Under the pieces are notes generated by a model, which had not been told where the DNA came from, ran no database searches, and saw only the letters and a list, made by a program, of their open reading frames with translations. The position numbers and the translations under genes were made by a program. A stretch of 64,000 nt of DNA from Robertmurraya massiliosenegalensis JC6 (lineage in GTDB: Bacteria; Bacillota; Bacilli; Bacillales; Cytobacillaceae), in contig NZ_HE978515.1 of assembly GCF_000311725.1 (NCBI RefSeq), forward strand, positions 241,358 to 305,357, read 5' to 3'. The stretch's first letter is position 1. Each line of letters opens with the position of its first letter. Of this stretch, positions 45,747 to 52,983 are shown piece by piece.

Positions 45747-46492
45747 GATGTCACAACCTTTATTTCTGTTTTACCTGCATATTGCTTTTTTACATCTTGT
45801 TCTAAATCATTGGTAATGATCGTTGCTGCATCAATATCGGCAATTTTTGCGAATGCAACTTCTGTAAACTTCGTATCATCGGCTAATATATAGGCTTCTC
45901 GAGATAATGAAATGGCTAACTCCTTAATAGTCGCCTCCTCTTGATCTGGCGTCGTATATCCATAGTGAGGATGAATCCCATTGACTCCCATAAAACACTT
46001 ATCAAATCGATAATGCTGAAGGCTTGCCAAGGCATCGCGACCAATTATGGCTTTTGTTGAAGGCTTAACAAACCCACCAATTAAATATGTTCTAATATTT
46101 TTTTCCAATAATAATGGTAGATGTGTCGTTCCATTGGTTACGACGACGATATTTTCGGGAAGATGATGGATCATTTCAAGAATCGTTGAACCTGCATCTA
46201 AATAAATGGAATCACCTTGTTCTATTAATCCAACGGCATATTGAGCGATTCTTTGCTTCGCTTGGTGGTTTTTGGATGATTTTTCAATCATTGTTGGTTC
46301 TTGTAATTTGCCTTGTAGTCGAGCTGCTCCACCATGAACCCTTTTTAGAAACTTTCTATTTTCTAAATATGTTAAGTCACGACGTATCGTTGAATCTGAT
46401 GAATCCGTAAGTTCAACCAGCTCATGAATTTTGACTGTATTTTTCTCTTTCAAAAGCTTTAAAATTTTGTCATGTCTTTCAGACTCTAACAA
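45743..46492 (-). CDS. fruR: DeoR-family repressor of the fructose operon, TTG start
   Basis: 249 residues. A TTG at 46492 serves as start, 5 bases after AAAGGAGGTG. The N-terminal helix-turn-helix is MLESERHDKILKLLKEKN followed by DSSDSTIRRDLTYLE, and the C-terminal sugar-phosphate-sensing domain has IYLDAGSTILEM and FDKCFMGVNGI. It should be relieved by fructose 1-phosphate. First gene of fruRKA, so it controls its own synthesis. Confidence 0.95.
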   Translation of the reverse strand: MLESERHDKILKLLKEKNTVKIHELVELTDSSDSTIRRDLTYLENRKFLKRVHGGAARLQGKLQEPTMIEKSSKNHQAKQRIAQYAVGLIEQGDSIYLDAGSTILEMIHHLPENIVVVTNGTTHLPLLLEKNIRTYLIGGFVKPSTKAIIGRDALASLQHYRFDKCFMGVNGIHPHYGYTTPDQEEATIKELAISLSREAYILADDTKFTEVAFAKIADIDAATIITNDLEQDVKKQYAGKTEIKVVTS

Positions 46493-46506
46493 GACAGCAC
46501 CTCCTT

Positions 46507-46520
46507 TTGAAGCGTTTACA
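46507..46520 (-). promoter_or_regulatory. Candidate catabolite-responsive element (CcpA site) of fru
   Basis: Minus-strand TGTAAACGCTTCAA matches the cre consensus TGWAANCGNTNWCA at 12 of 14 positions. It lies downstream of the promoter, between it and the fruR ribosome site, where CcpA would act as a roadblock. Confidence 0.55.
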
Positions 46521-46535
46521 TCCTCTTATGACTAT

Positions 46536-46564
46536 ATCTTACCTCAGCATACCACCAAAATCAA
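46536..46564 (-). promoter_or_regulatory. Probable promoter of fruRKA
   Basis: Minus strand TTGATT (46559-46564), 17-base spacer, TAAGAT (46536-46541). The -35 box is part of one of several TGATT-type repeats that probably form the FruR operator. Confidence 0.6.
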
Positions 46565-46615
46565 TCATTTTCTTTCAAAAATAATCAAATTCATTCATTA
46601 TCAATCAAAAACTGA
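46560..46615 (-). promoter_or_regulatory. Putative FruR operator: repeated TGATTGAT-type motifs
   Basis: On the minus strand TTGATTGAT, TTTGATTAT and ATGATTGAT occur within about 50 bases, overlapping the -35 region. Repeated TGATTGA-like boxes are usual for DeoR-family sugar regulators. Exact operator limits are inferred. Confidence 0.5.
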
Positions 46616-46688
46616 CTGGTGGATTGTTTCCAACATCAAGAAATGATAGCATGTATATGATTTATTAACTTCTAGGAGAGGTCCATAC

Positions 46689-47018
46689 ATGTCAAAAATA
46701 AAAATCTTTTATCGCGAATTTTTCATCATCCTTATTCTTCTCATTTTATTTTATGGTCTGTTCGGAACGATAAACGATCGCTTCATTCAGGTCATTTCAA
46801 AATCAAACCCGCAAGAATTAATGGCGGCATCTTTGTTTCATAAGCTTCTATTTAGTGGGCAAGCTTTAGGAATGCTAGGGATCATTTTTATCATTTATAA
46901 AAACGGATTACCGATAAAACGGGTTGGAAATAAATTAACGAAGAAATCATTTTCCACCTTTTTAACCATATCTCTTGTTTTCATCATCATTCCTTATGCT
47001 GTTCTACTTCTGACATAA
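46689..47018 (+). CDS. Small membrane protein of unknown function
   Basis: 109 residues with three hydrophobic helices (about residues 9-25, 53-70 and 89-107) and basic loops. I recognise no family. AGGAGAGG lies just before the ATG, so it is very likely translated. It stands between the divergent fru operon and sspH. No terminator is visible after it, and sspH may be co-transcribed or have its own forespore promoter. Confidence 0.7.
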   Translation: MSKIKIFYREFFIILILLILFYGLFGTINDRFIQVISKSNPQELMAASLFHKLLFSGQALGMLGIIFIIYKNGLPIKRVGNKLTKKSFSTFLTISLVFIIIPYAVLLLT

Positions 47019-47099
47019 TAATTAATTCAAGACTGTTTAGAGCATAAAAAATCCTATCTCCCCACAAACTAACAATAACTAAAATTGAGGAGGGATAAG

Positions 47100-47279
47100 A
47101 TGGACACAAAGCGTGTTAAACAGATACTTTCTTCTTCTGCAGATATTGAAGTGGAGTATAATGGTGCTTCTGTCTGGATTGATAAGCTTAATGAAGATGG
47201 CCAAACTGCCACTGTTCATTTAAGAGGGCCATTAGAAGAGCGTACATCCGTTGATATATCTGAGCTAAAAGAAATATGA
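47100..47279 (+). CDS. sspH: Small acid-soluble spore protein, SspH type
   Basis: 59 residues from ATG 47100, directly after GAGGAGGGA; the frame is open to 47085. MDTKRVKQILSSSADIEVEY and the C-terminal block TVHLRGPLEERTSVDISEL correspond to the H-type minor SASP family, whose members are about 59 residues. It is a spore-core protein made in the forespore. It is unrelated in sequence to the alpha/beta SASP earlier in the window. Confidence 0.9.
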   Translation: MDTKRVKQILSSSADIEVEYNGASVWIDKLNEDGQTATVHLRGPLEERTSVDISELKEI

Positions 47280-47397
47280 AAAAAGAATGGGTTTGCCTCT
47301 CTAGAAACGGTATGATAAAATAAAATCAACATATTGATTTTATCATCTTAGTCACCACTACATATAGGGATTCCCTTCTCGAATACCGTCTCTTGTC

Positions 47398-47427
47398 TCC
47401 GTTCCATCTCAGGAACGGATTTTTTTG
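47398..47427 (+). terminator. Terminator downstream of sspH
   Basis: TCCGTTCC and AGGAACGGA form an 8-bp stem with a 5-base loop, then seven T bases. About 115 bases separate it from the sspH stop; that stretch holds another inverted repeat, AAAATCAA / TTGATTTT, so the transcript has a long structured 3' end. Confidence 0.85.
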
Positions 47428-47519
47428 CGTTTTATACTGTATTCTTTGAATTACACGTTTTCGTATAGATTGTGGTTATTAACGAAAAGAGCCTTTGATT
47501 TATATGAAATTCTTTATGT

Positions 47520-47555
47520 ATAAAAGGGAGTCTTATTGCTGACAATAAGACTCCC
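47520..47555 (-). terminator. Terminator of the CAP-domain lipoprotein gene
   Basis: GGGAGTCTTATTG and CAATAAGACTCCC form a 13-bp stem with a 4-base loop. On the minus strand CTTTTAT follows. Confidence 0.88.
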
Positions 47556-47565
47556 AAAATCATTA

Positions 47566-48609
47566 TTATCTTCCAACAAACATTTGTGTCCAATGGTTTC
47601 CGTTTTGTTCATAACCTACACCGATGTGAGTGAAATCGCCGTTCATAATATTCTTTCGGTGACCTTCACTATTCATCCAAGCTTGAACAACTTCTTGAGG
47701 CGTTCTTTGTCCTTGAGCAATATTTTCACCAGCTGACTTATAAGTTACCCCAAAGTCCCTCATCATATCGAATGGGGAACCATACGTAGGGCTGGTGTGA
47801 GAGAAGTAATTATTAGCTTGCATATCTTGAGACTTTTTCAAAGCAACACCGCTTAATTGGGTATCCGCCTTTAATGCAGCCAAACCACCTTTTGCACGTT
47901 CTTGATTCGTCAAATCGATGACTTGTTGTGCAAACTCACTAATATTCCCTGCTTGCTCTTGAGCTGGTTCCTGTTGTTTTGGCTGTTGAGCTGGCTGTTG
48001 CTGCGTTTGTTGCTGTTTGGCTTGCTGTTGCTGTTGCTGTTGCTGCGTTTGTTGTTGCTGTGCAGGCTGCTGTTGAGCTGGCTGTCGCTGCGTTTGTTGT
48101 TGCTGTGCAGGCTGCTGTTGAGCTGGCTGTCGCTGCGTTTGTTGTTGCGCTTGTTGCTTCGCTTGTTGACGTAATTGTGGTGTTAATTGACCAAATCTTG
48201 CTTTTAGTTGTTCCTCAATTTGCTTTTGGATCGAAGCCAAGTCATTTCCATTGGCTGATGTAAACGAGTACTTTGCATCTTGAATCAACACTGCTCTTGT
48301 ATGTGGATATTTGTCACTATTAATGTTCGTATTGGATGCTGAAATGTCAACATTGTCATTGCCGCGATTGGTACTGTCTCTTCCTTGATTATGATTGTCG
48401 TTTACAACATTGTCGAAAAAGTTTCGTCCATCTTCTAAATTCCTTTCAAAAAAACCACGATTATTATTGACGTCATTACGAACTGGAATCGTCCCTGCTC
48501 TACCGTCATTGGATGGGTCATAGGCAACATGATCATTCCCTACTCCACATGCTGCAAGGCTGAAAAGTAAAGCAGAAGTCAGTACAACACTCGATGTTTT
48601 CCTTATCAA
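47566..48609 (-). CDS. CAP/SCP-domain lipoprotein with Gln-rich linker (YkwD-like), TTG start
   Basis: 347 residues from a TTG at 48609, 8 bases after AAAGGAGG. Lipobox LAAC with lipidated Cys21, then an Asn/Asp-rich region (about 25-95), a block resembling YhcN/YlaJ spore lipoproteins (about 98-140), a Gln/Pro/Thr-rich linker (about 145-220) encoded partly by a perfect 45-bp tandem repeat, and a C-terminal CAP domain with NYFSHTSPTYGSPFDMM and SAGENIAQG. The CAP domain is close to that of the divergent gene at 49071. The protein is anchored outside the membrane; the CAP domain's function in Bacillus is unknown. Confidence 0.9.
   Translation of the reverse strand: MIRKTSSVVLTSALLFSLAACGVGNDHVAYDPSNDGRAGTIPVRNDVNNNRGFFERNLEDGRNFFDNVVNDNHNQGRDSTNRGNDNVDISASNTNINSDKYPHTRAVLIQDAKYSFTSANGNDLASIQKQIEEQLKARFGQLTPQLRQQAKQQAQQQTQRQPAQQQPAQQQQTQRQPAQQQPAQQQQTQQQQQQQQAKQQQTQQQPAQQPKQQEPAQEQAGNISEFAQQVIDLTNQERAKGGLAALKADTQLSGVALKKSQDMQANNYFSHTSPTYGSPFDMMRDFGVTYKSAGENIAQGQRTPQEVVQAWMNSEGHRKNIMNGDFTHIGVGYEQNGNHWTQMFVGR
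48047..48136 (-). repeat. Perfect 45-bp tandem repeat inside the Gln-rich linker
   Basis: Two identical 45-bp units (48047-48091 and 48092-48136) with a third partial unit starting at 48137. Each encodes 15 residues of Gln/Pro/Thr/Arg-rich linker. Copy number is likely to vary between strains. Confidence 0.92.
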
Positions 48610-49070
48610 TCAAAACTCCTCCTTTATAATGTACTAACTACTCCCTTAGTTTTAATTGATGAGAACTAAAATATAGCTGGTAAACATCGTTTTAATTGGA
48701 AAAGAGCATTTCATAAAAACGGTAAAATGGATAAGTATATTAGTAAAGAAATGTAACTTACCCCTTCTTGCTATTTTTCATTAAACTTAGTTACATTTTC
48801 GTTATAGATGTAATAAACACTCCTCGTTTCACATGTTGTCAACCCTATATTCGATGTAATTCTTGGAAATTAAACCATTTTTAACTAGTTATACTTACAA
48901 ACATTTTTTTCAGAAAAGCATAGATATTTACTGATTTAAATTTATTTAGAATGATTGACCATGTATTATAAATCGTTTATTTGGAAAAACCTCCCTTAAA
49001 TATGACAAAAAACGCATGCTACCATGTAGAGGCAAGCAAAACATCACAATTTTCTAGGAGGTTACACCAA
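48610..49070. other. Divergent intergenic region between the two CAP-domain genes
   Basis: 461 AT-rich bases. It must hold promoters for both genes. I see no RNA gene, strong terminator or clear operator. The only solid signal is the AGGAGGTTACACC ribosome site at the right end. Confidence 0.5.
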
Positions 49071-49778
49071 ATGAACAAGAAATTTATTGTACCAATCGTA
49101 GCAACAGCAGCTCTTCTCTTTACCTCAGGAACTACGATCAATGCAGATGCAGCCAATCTGGAAACAAAGCAAGTTAAGTACGTTTATTATGACCAATCAC
49201 GTGACATCAATAAAGCTCAATTAAATAATCTACTTACTAAATATCTTCAAAAATTCGAGATTAACCTTGAGCATATTCAAAAACAGCAAATAAAAAATAA
49301 ACCAACGACATCAACAACAGACAAGCCTGTAGCGTCAAATCCTGCACCTGCTGAAAAACCTGCAGCGAATGAAAATCACCAGGCTGTAGCTACTACTCAG
49401 GTGAGTGCATTTGAACAAAAAGTTGTAGATTTAACAAATGATGAACGGGCAAAGCAAGGTCTTCCAGCTTTAAAGCTTGACACTAATTTGAGCAAGGTTG
49501 CACGGGCAAAATCTGAAGATATGAAAGCAAAGGGTTATTTTAGTCATACAAGCCCAACTTATGGGTCTCCATTTGATATGATGAAACAATTTGGAATTTC
49601 TTATCGTTCTGCAGGAGAAAATATTGCGATGGGACAACGTTCACCAGAAGAAGTGGTACAAGCATGGATGAATAGCGAAGGACATCGTGCCAATATTTTA
49701 AATACTTCCTTCACCCATATCGGTGTTGGCTATGTAGAGAGTGGAAATTACTGGACACAAATGTTTACAAGTAAATAA
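49071..49778 (+). CDS. Secreted CAP/SCP-domain protein (YkwD-like)
   Basis: 235 residues from ATG 49071, chosen because TAGGAGGTTACACCAA lies directly upstream; the open frame extends back to 48981 with no ribosome site. Signal peptide (about 1-26, cleavage near NADAA), a Thr/Pro/Lys-rich spacer (about 80-115) and a C-terminal CAP domain with GYFSHTSPTYGSPFDMM, SAGENIAMG and HIGVGYVESGNYWTQMF. It lacks the lipobox and Gln-rich linker of its divergent paralogue. B. subtilis YkwD is the nearest relative known to me. Confidence 0.92.
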   Translation: MNKKFIVPIVATAALLFTSGTTINADAANLETKQVKYVYYDQSRDINKAQLNNLLTKYLQKFEINLEHIQKQQIKNKPTTSTTDKPVASNPAPAEKPAANENHQAVATTQVSAFEQKVVDLTNDERAKQGLPALKLDTNLSKVARAKSEDMKAKGYFSHTSPTYGSPFDMMKQFGISYRSAGENIAMGQRSPEEVVQAWMNSEGHRANILNTSFTHIGVGYVESGNYWTQMFTSK

Positions 49779-49807
49779 GGCTGGGACATAACTAGCTTCA
49801 AATAATA

Positions 49808-49850
49808 AGAAAGGTGAATCCTGAGGGTACTCAAATTCACCTTTCTTTAT
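49808..49850 (+). terminator. Terminator of the secreted CAP gene
   Basis: AGAAAGGTGAAT and ATTCACCTTTCT form a 12-bp stem followed by a T-rich tract. Confidence 0.88.
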
Positions 49851-49975
49851 TTTTGTCTTAACGCAAGACCTTCGAATTTTTCCTCGTACAAAAAAATCGA
49901 GTGATATGCAAATTAGGCTTCAATAATCGACATCGATTTCCGCTTTGTCTATACTTCTCCTATAAGACCCTATTA

Positions 49976-50192
49976 CATCTCTCACCCTTAAGCGGAAATT
50001 TTCCTGTTATCTCCTCATTGGAGTCCCTTTTAGAGGAAATAACGGAAGATTTTCCGCTTATGGAAGGCAAAATCGTTTATTTTGGTGTTTTTTGAGGGAA
50101 TAGCAGGAAATATTCCTGTTATTTCGGCTCTTTTTCATGATGGTTGTTCATTAAGCGGAAATTTTCCTGTTATTTTTTCATACCGATACTCC
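49976..50192. repeat. Composite hairpin repeat, copy 2 (217 bp)
   Basis: Second copy of the element at 23386-23602, in the same orientation. Both begin CATCTCTCACCCTTAAGCGG and end CGATACTCC. The first palindrome pair (AAGCGGAAATTTTCCTGTTA with TAACGGAAGATTTTCCGCTT) can form a hairpin of about 27 bp. Base differences often fall in loops or next to stems. Confidence 0.85.
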
Positions 50193-50253
50193 AATTGACT
50201 ATACGAGCACTTTATCCACAAGTCGAAGGAATTTATACTCTCCAAACTAGAAT

Positions 50254-50280
50254 CAAAAAGTCGTTACCAGCGACTTTTTG
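50254..50280 (-). terminator. Terminator of the rhodanese-like gene
   Basis: CAAAAAGTCG and CGACTTTTTG form a 10-bp stem with a 7-base loop, just after the minus-strand stop. Confidence 0.85.
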
Positions 50281-50297
50281 ACCCAGCCTTATTTTAC

Positions 50298-50651
50298 TTA
50301 AGCAAGTTTTTCATTTTGACATTGACATTCTGTTAATGTATAGCTATGAACAGCATATCCTTTTTTTCGCAAGAAGCGAATACTTATATTCTTTTCAAGC
50401 GTATTGGCAGCGACAACATGTACTTGTTGCCCAGGAATTTCGTGAAAATATCTATTTAAGTAAGCTACTGGTATGTTAATCGTTGCTTGAGTAGAATCTT
50501 TGTAGGATTGATTATAATCTCTAACATCGACAATTGTCGTCTTTTTCTCATCTATTTCTAACATTTGTATACACCGTGCTCCCCAAACAGGAAGATACCT
50601 TAATAAAATATAGGCAAGATATATACATACGATTAGTGCAAAAATGGCCAT
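50298..50651 (-). CDS. Membrane-anchored rhodanese-like domain lacking the catalytic Cys
   Basis: 117 residues from ATG 50651, preceded by GGTGGGG. One N-terminal membrane helix (MAIFALIVCIYLAYILL), then a rhodanese fold: TTIVDVRDYNQSY, INIPVAYLNRYFHEI and GYAVHSYTL. The active-site loop reads VHVVAANTLEKN with no Cys, so sulfur transfer is unlikely. The C-terminus has a CQC motif. It lies 101 bases downstream of hutG without a visible terminator between, so co-transcription with hut is possible. Confidence 0.8.
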   Translation of the reverse strand: MAIFALIVCIYLAYILLRYLPVWGARCIQMLEIDEKKTTIVDVRDYNQSYKDSTQATINIPVAYLNRYFHEIPGQQVHVVAANTLEKNISIRFLRKKGYAVHSYTLTECQCQNEKLA

Positions 50652-50752
50652 TTTTATCCCCACCTGTAAGCAAATGTTGTGAGCAACCATATGTAATTTT
50701 AAACGCTTATAGGTCGTAGGTCAATTTTAGAAGCAGATCGTTTAAAATATTT

Positions 50753-51721
50753 TCACTTTTGTAATGCAATTCCAGATAAAAACTGTAACCAAGCATATAG
50801 TCCGACTTTAACCGTTTCTGATACGTTTGAGTCCTTCGTCGGGTCCAGACAAACAAAGTCAATATGCTTTACCTCTGGATATGTCCCGATTTCAAGCATC
50901 AGTTCAAATAATTCTTGAGAACTCATACCGCCTGGTGTCGAGGCGGGAACTCCAGGAGCAATGGAGATATCTAGCACATCCATATCAACTGTTACATAGA
51001 TTCGATCCACTCGGTCCATTAAATATTCAAGCGACCTCTTTATCGTATGCACCAATCCTTGCTTTCTTGCCTTATTTAATGGTACGACTTGAATTTTTTG
51101 CTCTTTAGCGTAGTCTACTAGGGACTTCGCATTAAAAAATCCATGAAGACCAACATTGACAATATGTTCACCTTCAACAACCCCTCCATCAATTAGTTGT
51201 CGAATCGGTGTTCCATTGGCTGGGCCAAGCACTGATGGATCTCTAACATCAAGATGGGTATCCAATTGGAGGATACCTATTAACTCATCTGGATATTGCT
51301 TCTTAATTCCGCGAATGGCACAGGCCGTAACAGAATGGTCGCCACCAATAAGACAAGTTGTGGAACGAGGAAATTTTTCCACTAAATAGGAAGTTGCAGA
51401 TTCGATTCGTTTGTGAGAGAGAAGAATATCAGTCATGTGCATTTGAACATCCCCTGCATCTCGAACATTGAGTTTCGTTAGATCAATATCCTCTTCTATT
51501 TGATAGGTGGCGAATTTTTTCCACATTTTGCGAAATTCTTCTGGATATTGAGAGGCACCGGAAACACTGATAGAAGAACGGGAAATAGGTGCCCCATAAA
51601 GTACGATATCTGGTGAAGATGATGATTGTTCTAGAGGAAGAACCCACTGATGAACAAATTCCACATGGCCACTGCCTTTGTTCCAACACCATTCAGGTGC
51701 TTGGAGCCAATGATCGCTCAT
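50753..51721 (-). CDS. hutG: Formimidoylglutamase
   Basis: 322 residues from ATG 51721, preceded by AGGTGGTGAACC and overlapping the hutI stop by 4 bases. It belongs to the arginase/ureohydrolase family, with manganese ligands in GGDHSVTACA, LDTHLDVRD and VDMDVLDIS. It splits N-formimidoylglutamate to glutamate and formamide, the last hut step. Last canonical hut gene here; the hutM permease that ends the B. subtilis operon is absent. Confidence 0.95.
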   Translation of the reverse strand: MSDHWLQAPEWCWNKGSGHVEFVHQWVLPLEQSSSSPDIVLYGAPISRSSISVSGASQYPEEFRKMWKKFATYQIEEDIDLTKLNVRDAGDVQMHMTDILLSHKRIESATSYLVEKFPRSTTCLIGGDHSVTACAIRGIKKQYPDELIGILQLDTHLDVRDPSVLGPANGTPIRQLIDGGVVEGEHIVNVGLHGFFNAKSLVDYAKEQKIQVVPLNKARKQGLVHTIKRSLEYLMDRVDRIYVTVDMDVLDISIAPGVPASTPGGMSSQELFELMLEIGTYPEVKHIDFVCLDPTKDSNVSETVKVGLYAWLQFLSGIALQK

Positions 51722-52983
51722 TCTTGGTTCACCACCTGAACTCCTTTTTTCCAAACAGCTTTGACGTGATTGACACCAAATAAGTATTGCAATTCACGAT
51801 AATCGCTTACCTTCCATACGACGATATCTGCAAGCTTTCCTACCTCTAGAGACCCTATAACTTGCTGACGATTTATCGCACATGCTGCGTTATAAGTCGC
51901 TGCAGTTAAGGCTTCTGCAGGTGTTAACCGCATCGAAATACAGGCAAGGTTCATCACTAATGGCATCGAAGTTGTGGGAGAGGAACCAGGATTACAATCG
52001 GTAGAAATCGCTACCGGTACTCCTGCATCGATCATTTTTCTGCCTTTTGCCGCTTCCTCTCTCAAGTAAAGAGCCGTTGCTGGTAAGAGGCAAGCGATAA
52101 CGTTCCCTTCCGCCATCTTTATCATCCCTTCCTCCGACACTTTTAATAAATGTTCAGCGGAAATCGCCCCAACCTTTGCTGCAAGTTCTGCTCCGCCATA
52201 TGGCTCAATTTCATCTGCATGGATTTTCGGAATTAAACCGTACGTCTTCCCAGCTTCTAAAATTCTTTCAGATTGTGCAGGAGTATAAACCCCTTTCTCA
52301 CAAAATACATCATTAAATTCTGCTAACTTCTCACGTGCTACTAGCGGGAGCATTTCATCTATCAGATACGTAACAAACTCATCTTCTTTGCCTTTATATT
52401 CAAATGGAACGGCGTGTGCACCCATAAAAGTGGAAACAAGATCGATGGCGTGTTCTTTTTGCAATTTTTTCATCACTCTTAATTGCTTTAACTCCGTCTC
52501 CAGATCCATTCCATAACCACTTTTGCCCTCAACCGTGGTTACACCATGTTGTAAAAATGAGTCTAGTCGTTTTGAGGTCTGTTCAATCAGCTCTTCTTCT
52601 GTTGCTTCTCTCGTCATTCTCGCAGTTGCGTGAATTCCACCGCCCTCATTCATAATTTCCATATAAGTAGCACCCTCAAGTCGCATTTCAAATTCACGCT
52701 CTCTACTTCCTCCATATACGACATGAGTATGGGGATCGACTAATCCAGGTGTGACTAATAACCCTTTTGCATCATAGACTTCTGCTTCAGTTAAACGTTT
52801 TTCGTATTGTTTTTCTATGTCTTTTGTCGTCCCAACTGCTTGTATGATCCCATTTTCAATCCAGAGGCTGCCATCCTCGATTAAACCGAGCTCAGACATC
52901 GCTTCTTTTGAACGTGGTCCTTCCTGTTTTGTTGCGAGAGTAGCTAGTTGTGTAGCATGCTTGATCCACAGTGGTTTTGACAT
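51718..52983 (-). CDS. hutI: Imidazolonepropionase
   Basis: 421 residues, amidohydrolase family: metal motif VDPHTHVVYGGSRE, KIHADEI, and STDCNPGS with the catalytic Asp. It hydrolyses imidazolone-5-propionate in histidine breakdown. Its ATG touches the stop region of hutU. Confidence 0.96.
   Translation of the reverse strand: MSKPLWIKHATQLATLATKQEGPRSKEAMSELGLIEDGSLWIENGIIQAVGTTKDIEKQYEKRLTEAEVYDAKGLLVTPGLVDPHTHVVYGGSREREFEMRLEGATYMEIMNEGGGIHATARMTREATEEELIEQTSKRLDSFLQHGVTTVEGKSGYGMDLETELKQLRVMKKLQKEHAIDLVSTFMGAHAVPFEYKGKEDEFVTYLIDEMLPLVAREKLAEFNDVFCEKGVYTPAQSERILEAGKTYGLIPKIHADEIEPYGGAELAAKVGAISAEHLLKVSEEGMIKMAEGNVIACLLPATALYLREEAAKGRKMIDAGVPVAISTDCNPGSSPTTSMPLVMNLACISMRLTPAEALTAATYNAACAINRQQVIGSLEVGKLADIVVWKVSDYRELQYLFGVNHVKAVWKKGVQVVNQE

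Larger units (their letters stand above)
49773..50294. repeat. 522-bp intergenic island bounded by 13-bp perfect inverted repeats
   Basis: AAATAAGGCTGGG (49773-49785) is perfectly repeated in inverse at 50282-50294 (CCCAGCCTTATTT). The left repeat begins at the stop codon of the CAP gene and the right one lies just after the rhodanese-like gene. Inside are a bidirectional hairpin, copy 2 of the composite repeat and a terminator. No credible gene. This may be a MITE-like unit, or two GGCTGGG-type gene-end signals in opposite orientation. Confidence 0.6.

Noticed and set aside
47281..47397. A riboswitch or small RNA downstream of sspH
   Set aside because: Only two short inverted repeats are visible; they fit a structured 3' untranslated region before the terminator and match no riboswitch class I know.
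47902..48263. Long plus-strand open frames rich in Leu or Ala/Val opposite the CAP lipoprotein gene
   Set aside because: They are the antisense reading of the CAG/CTG-type Gln-rich repeat in the minus-strand gene and have no ribosome site.
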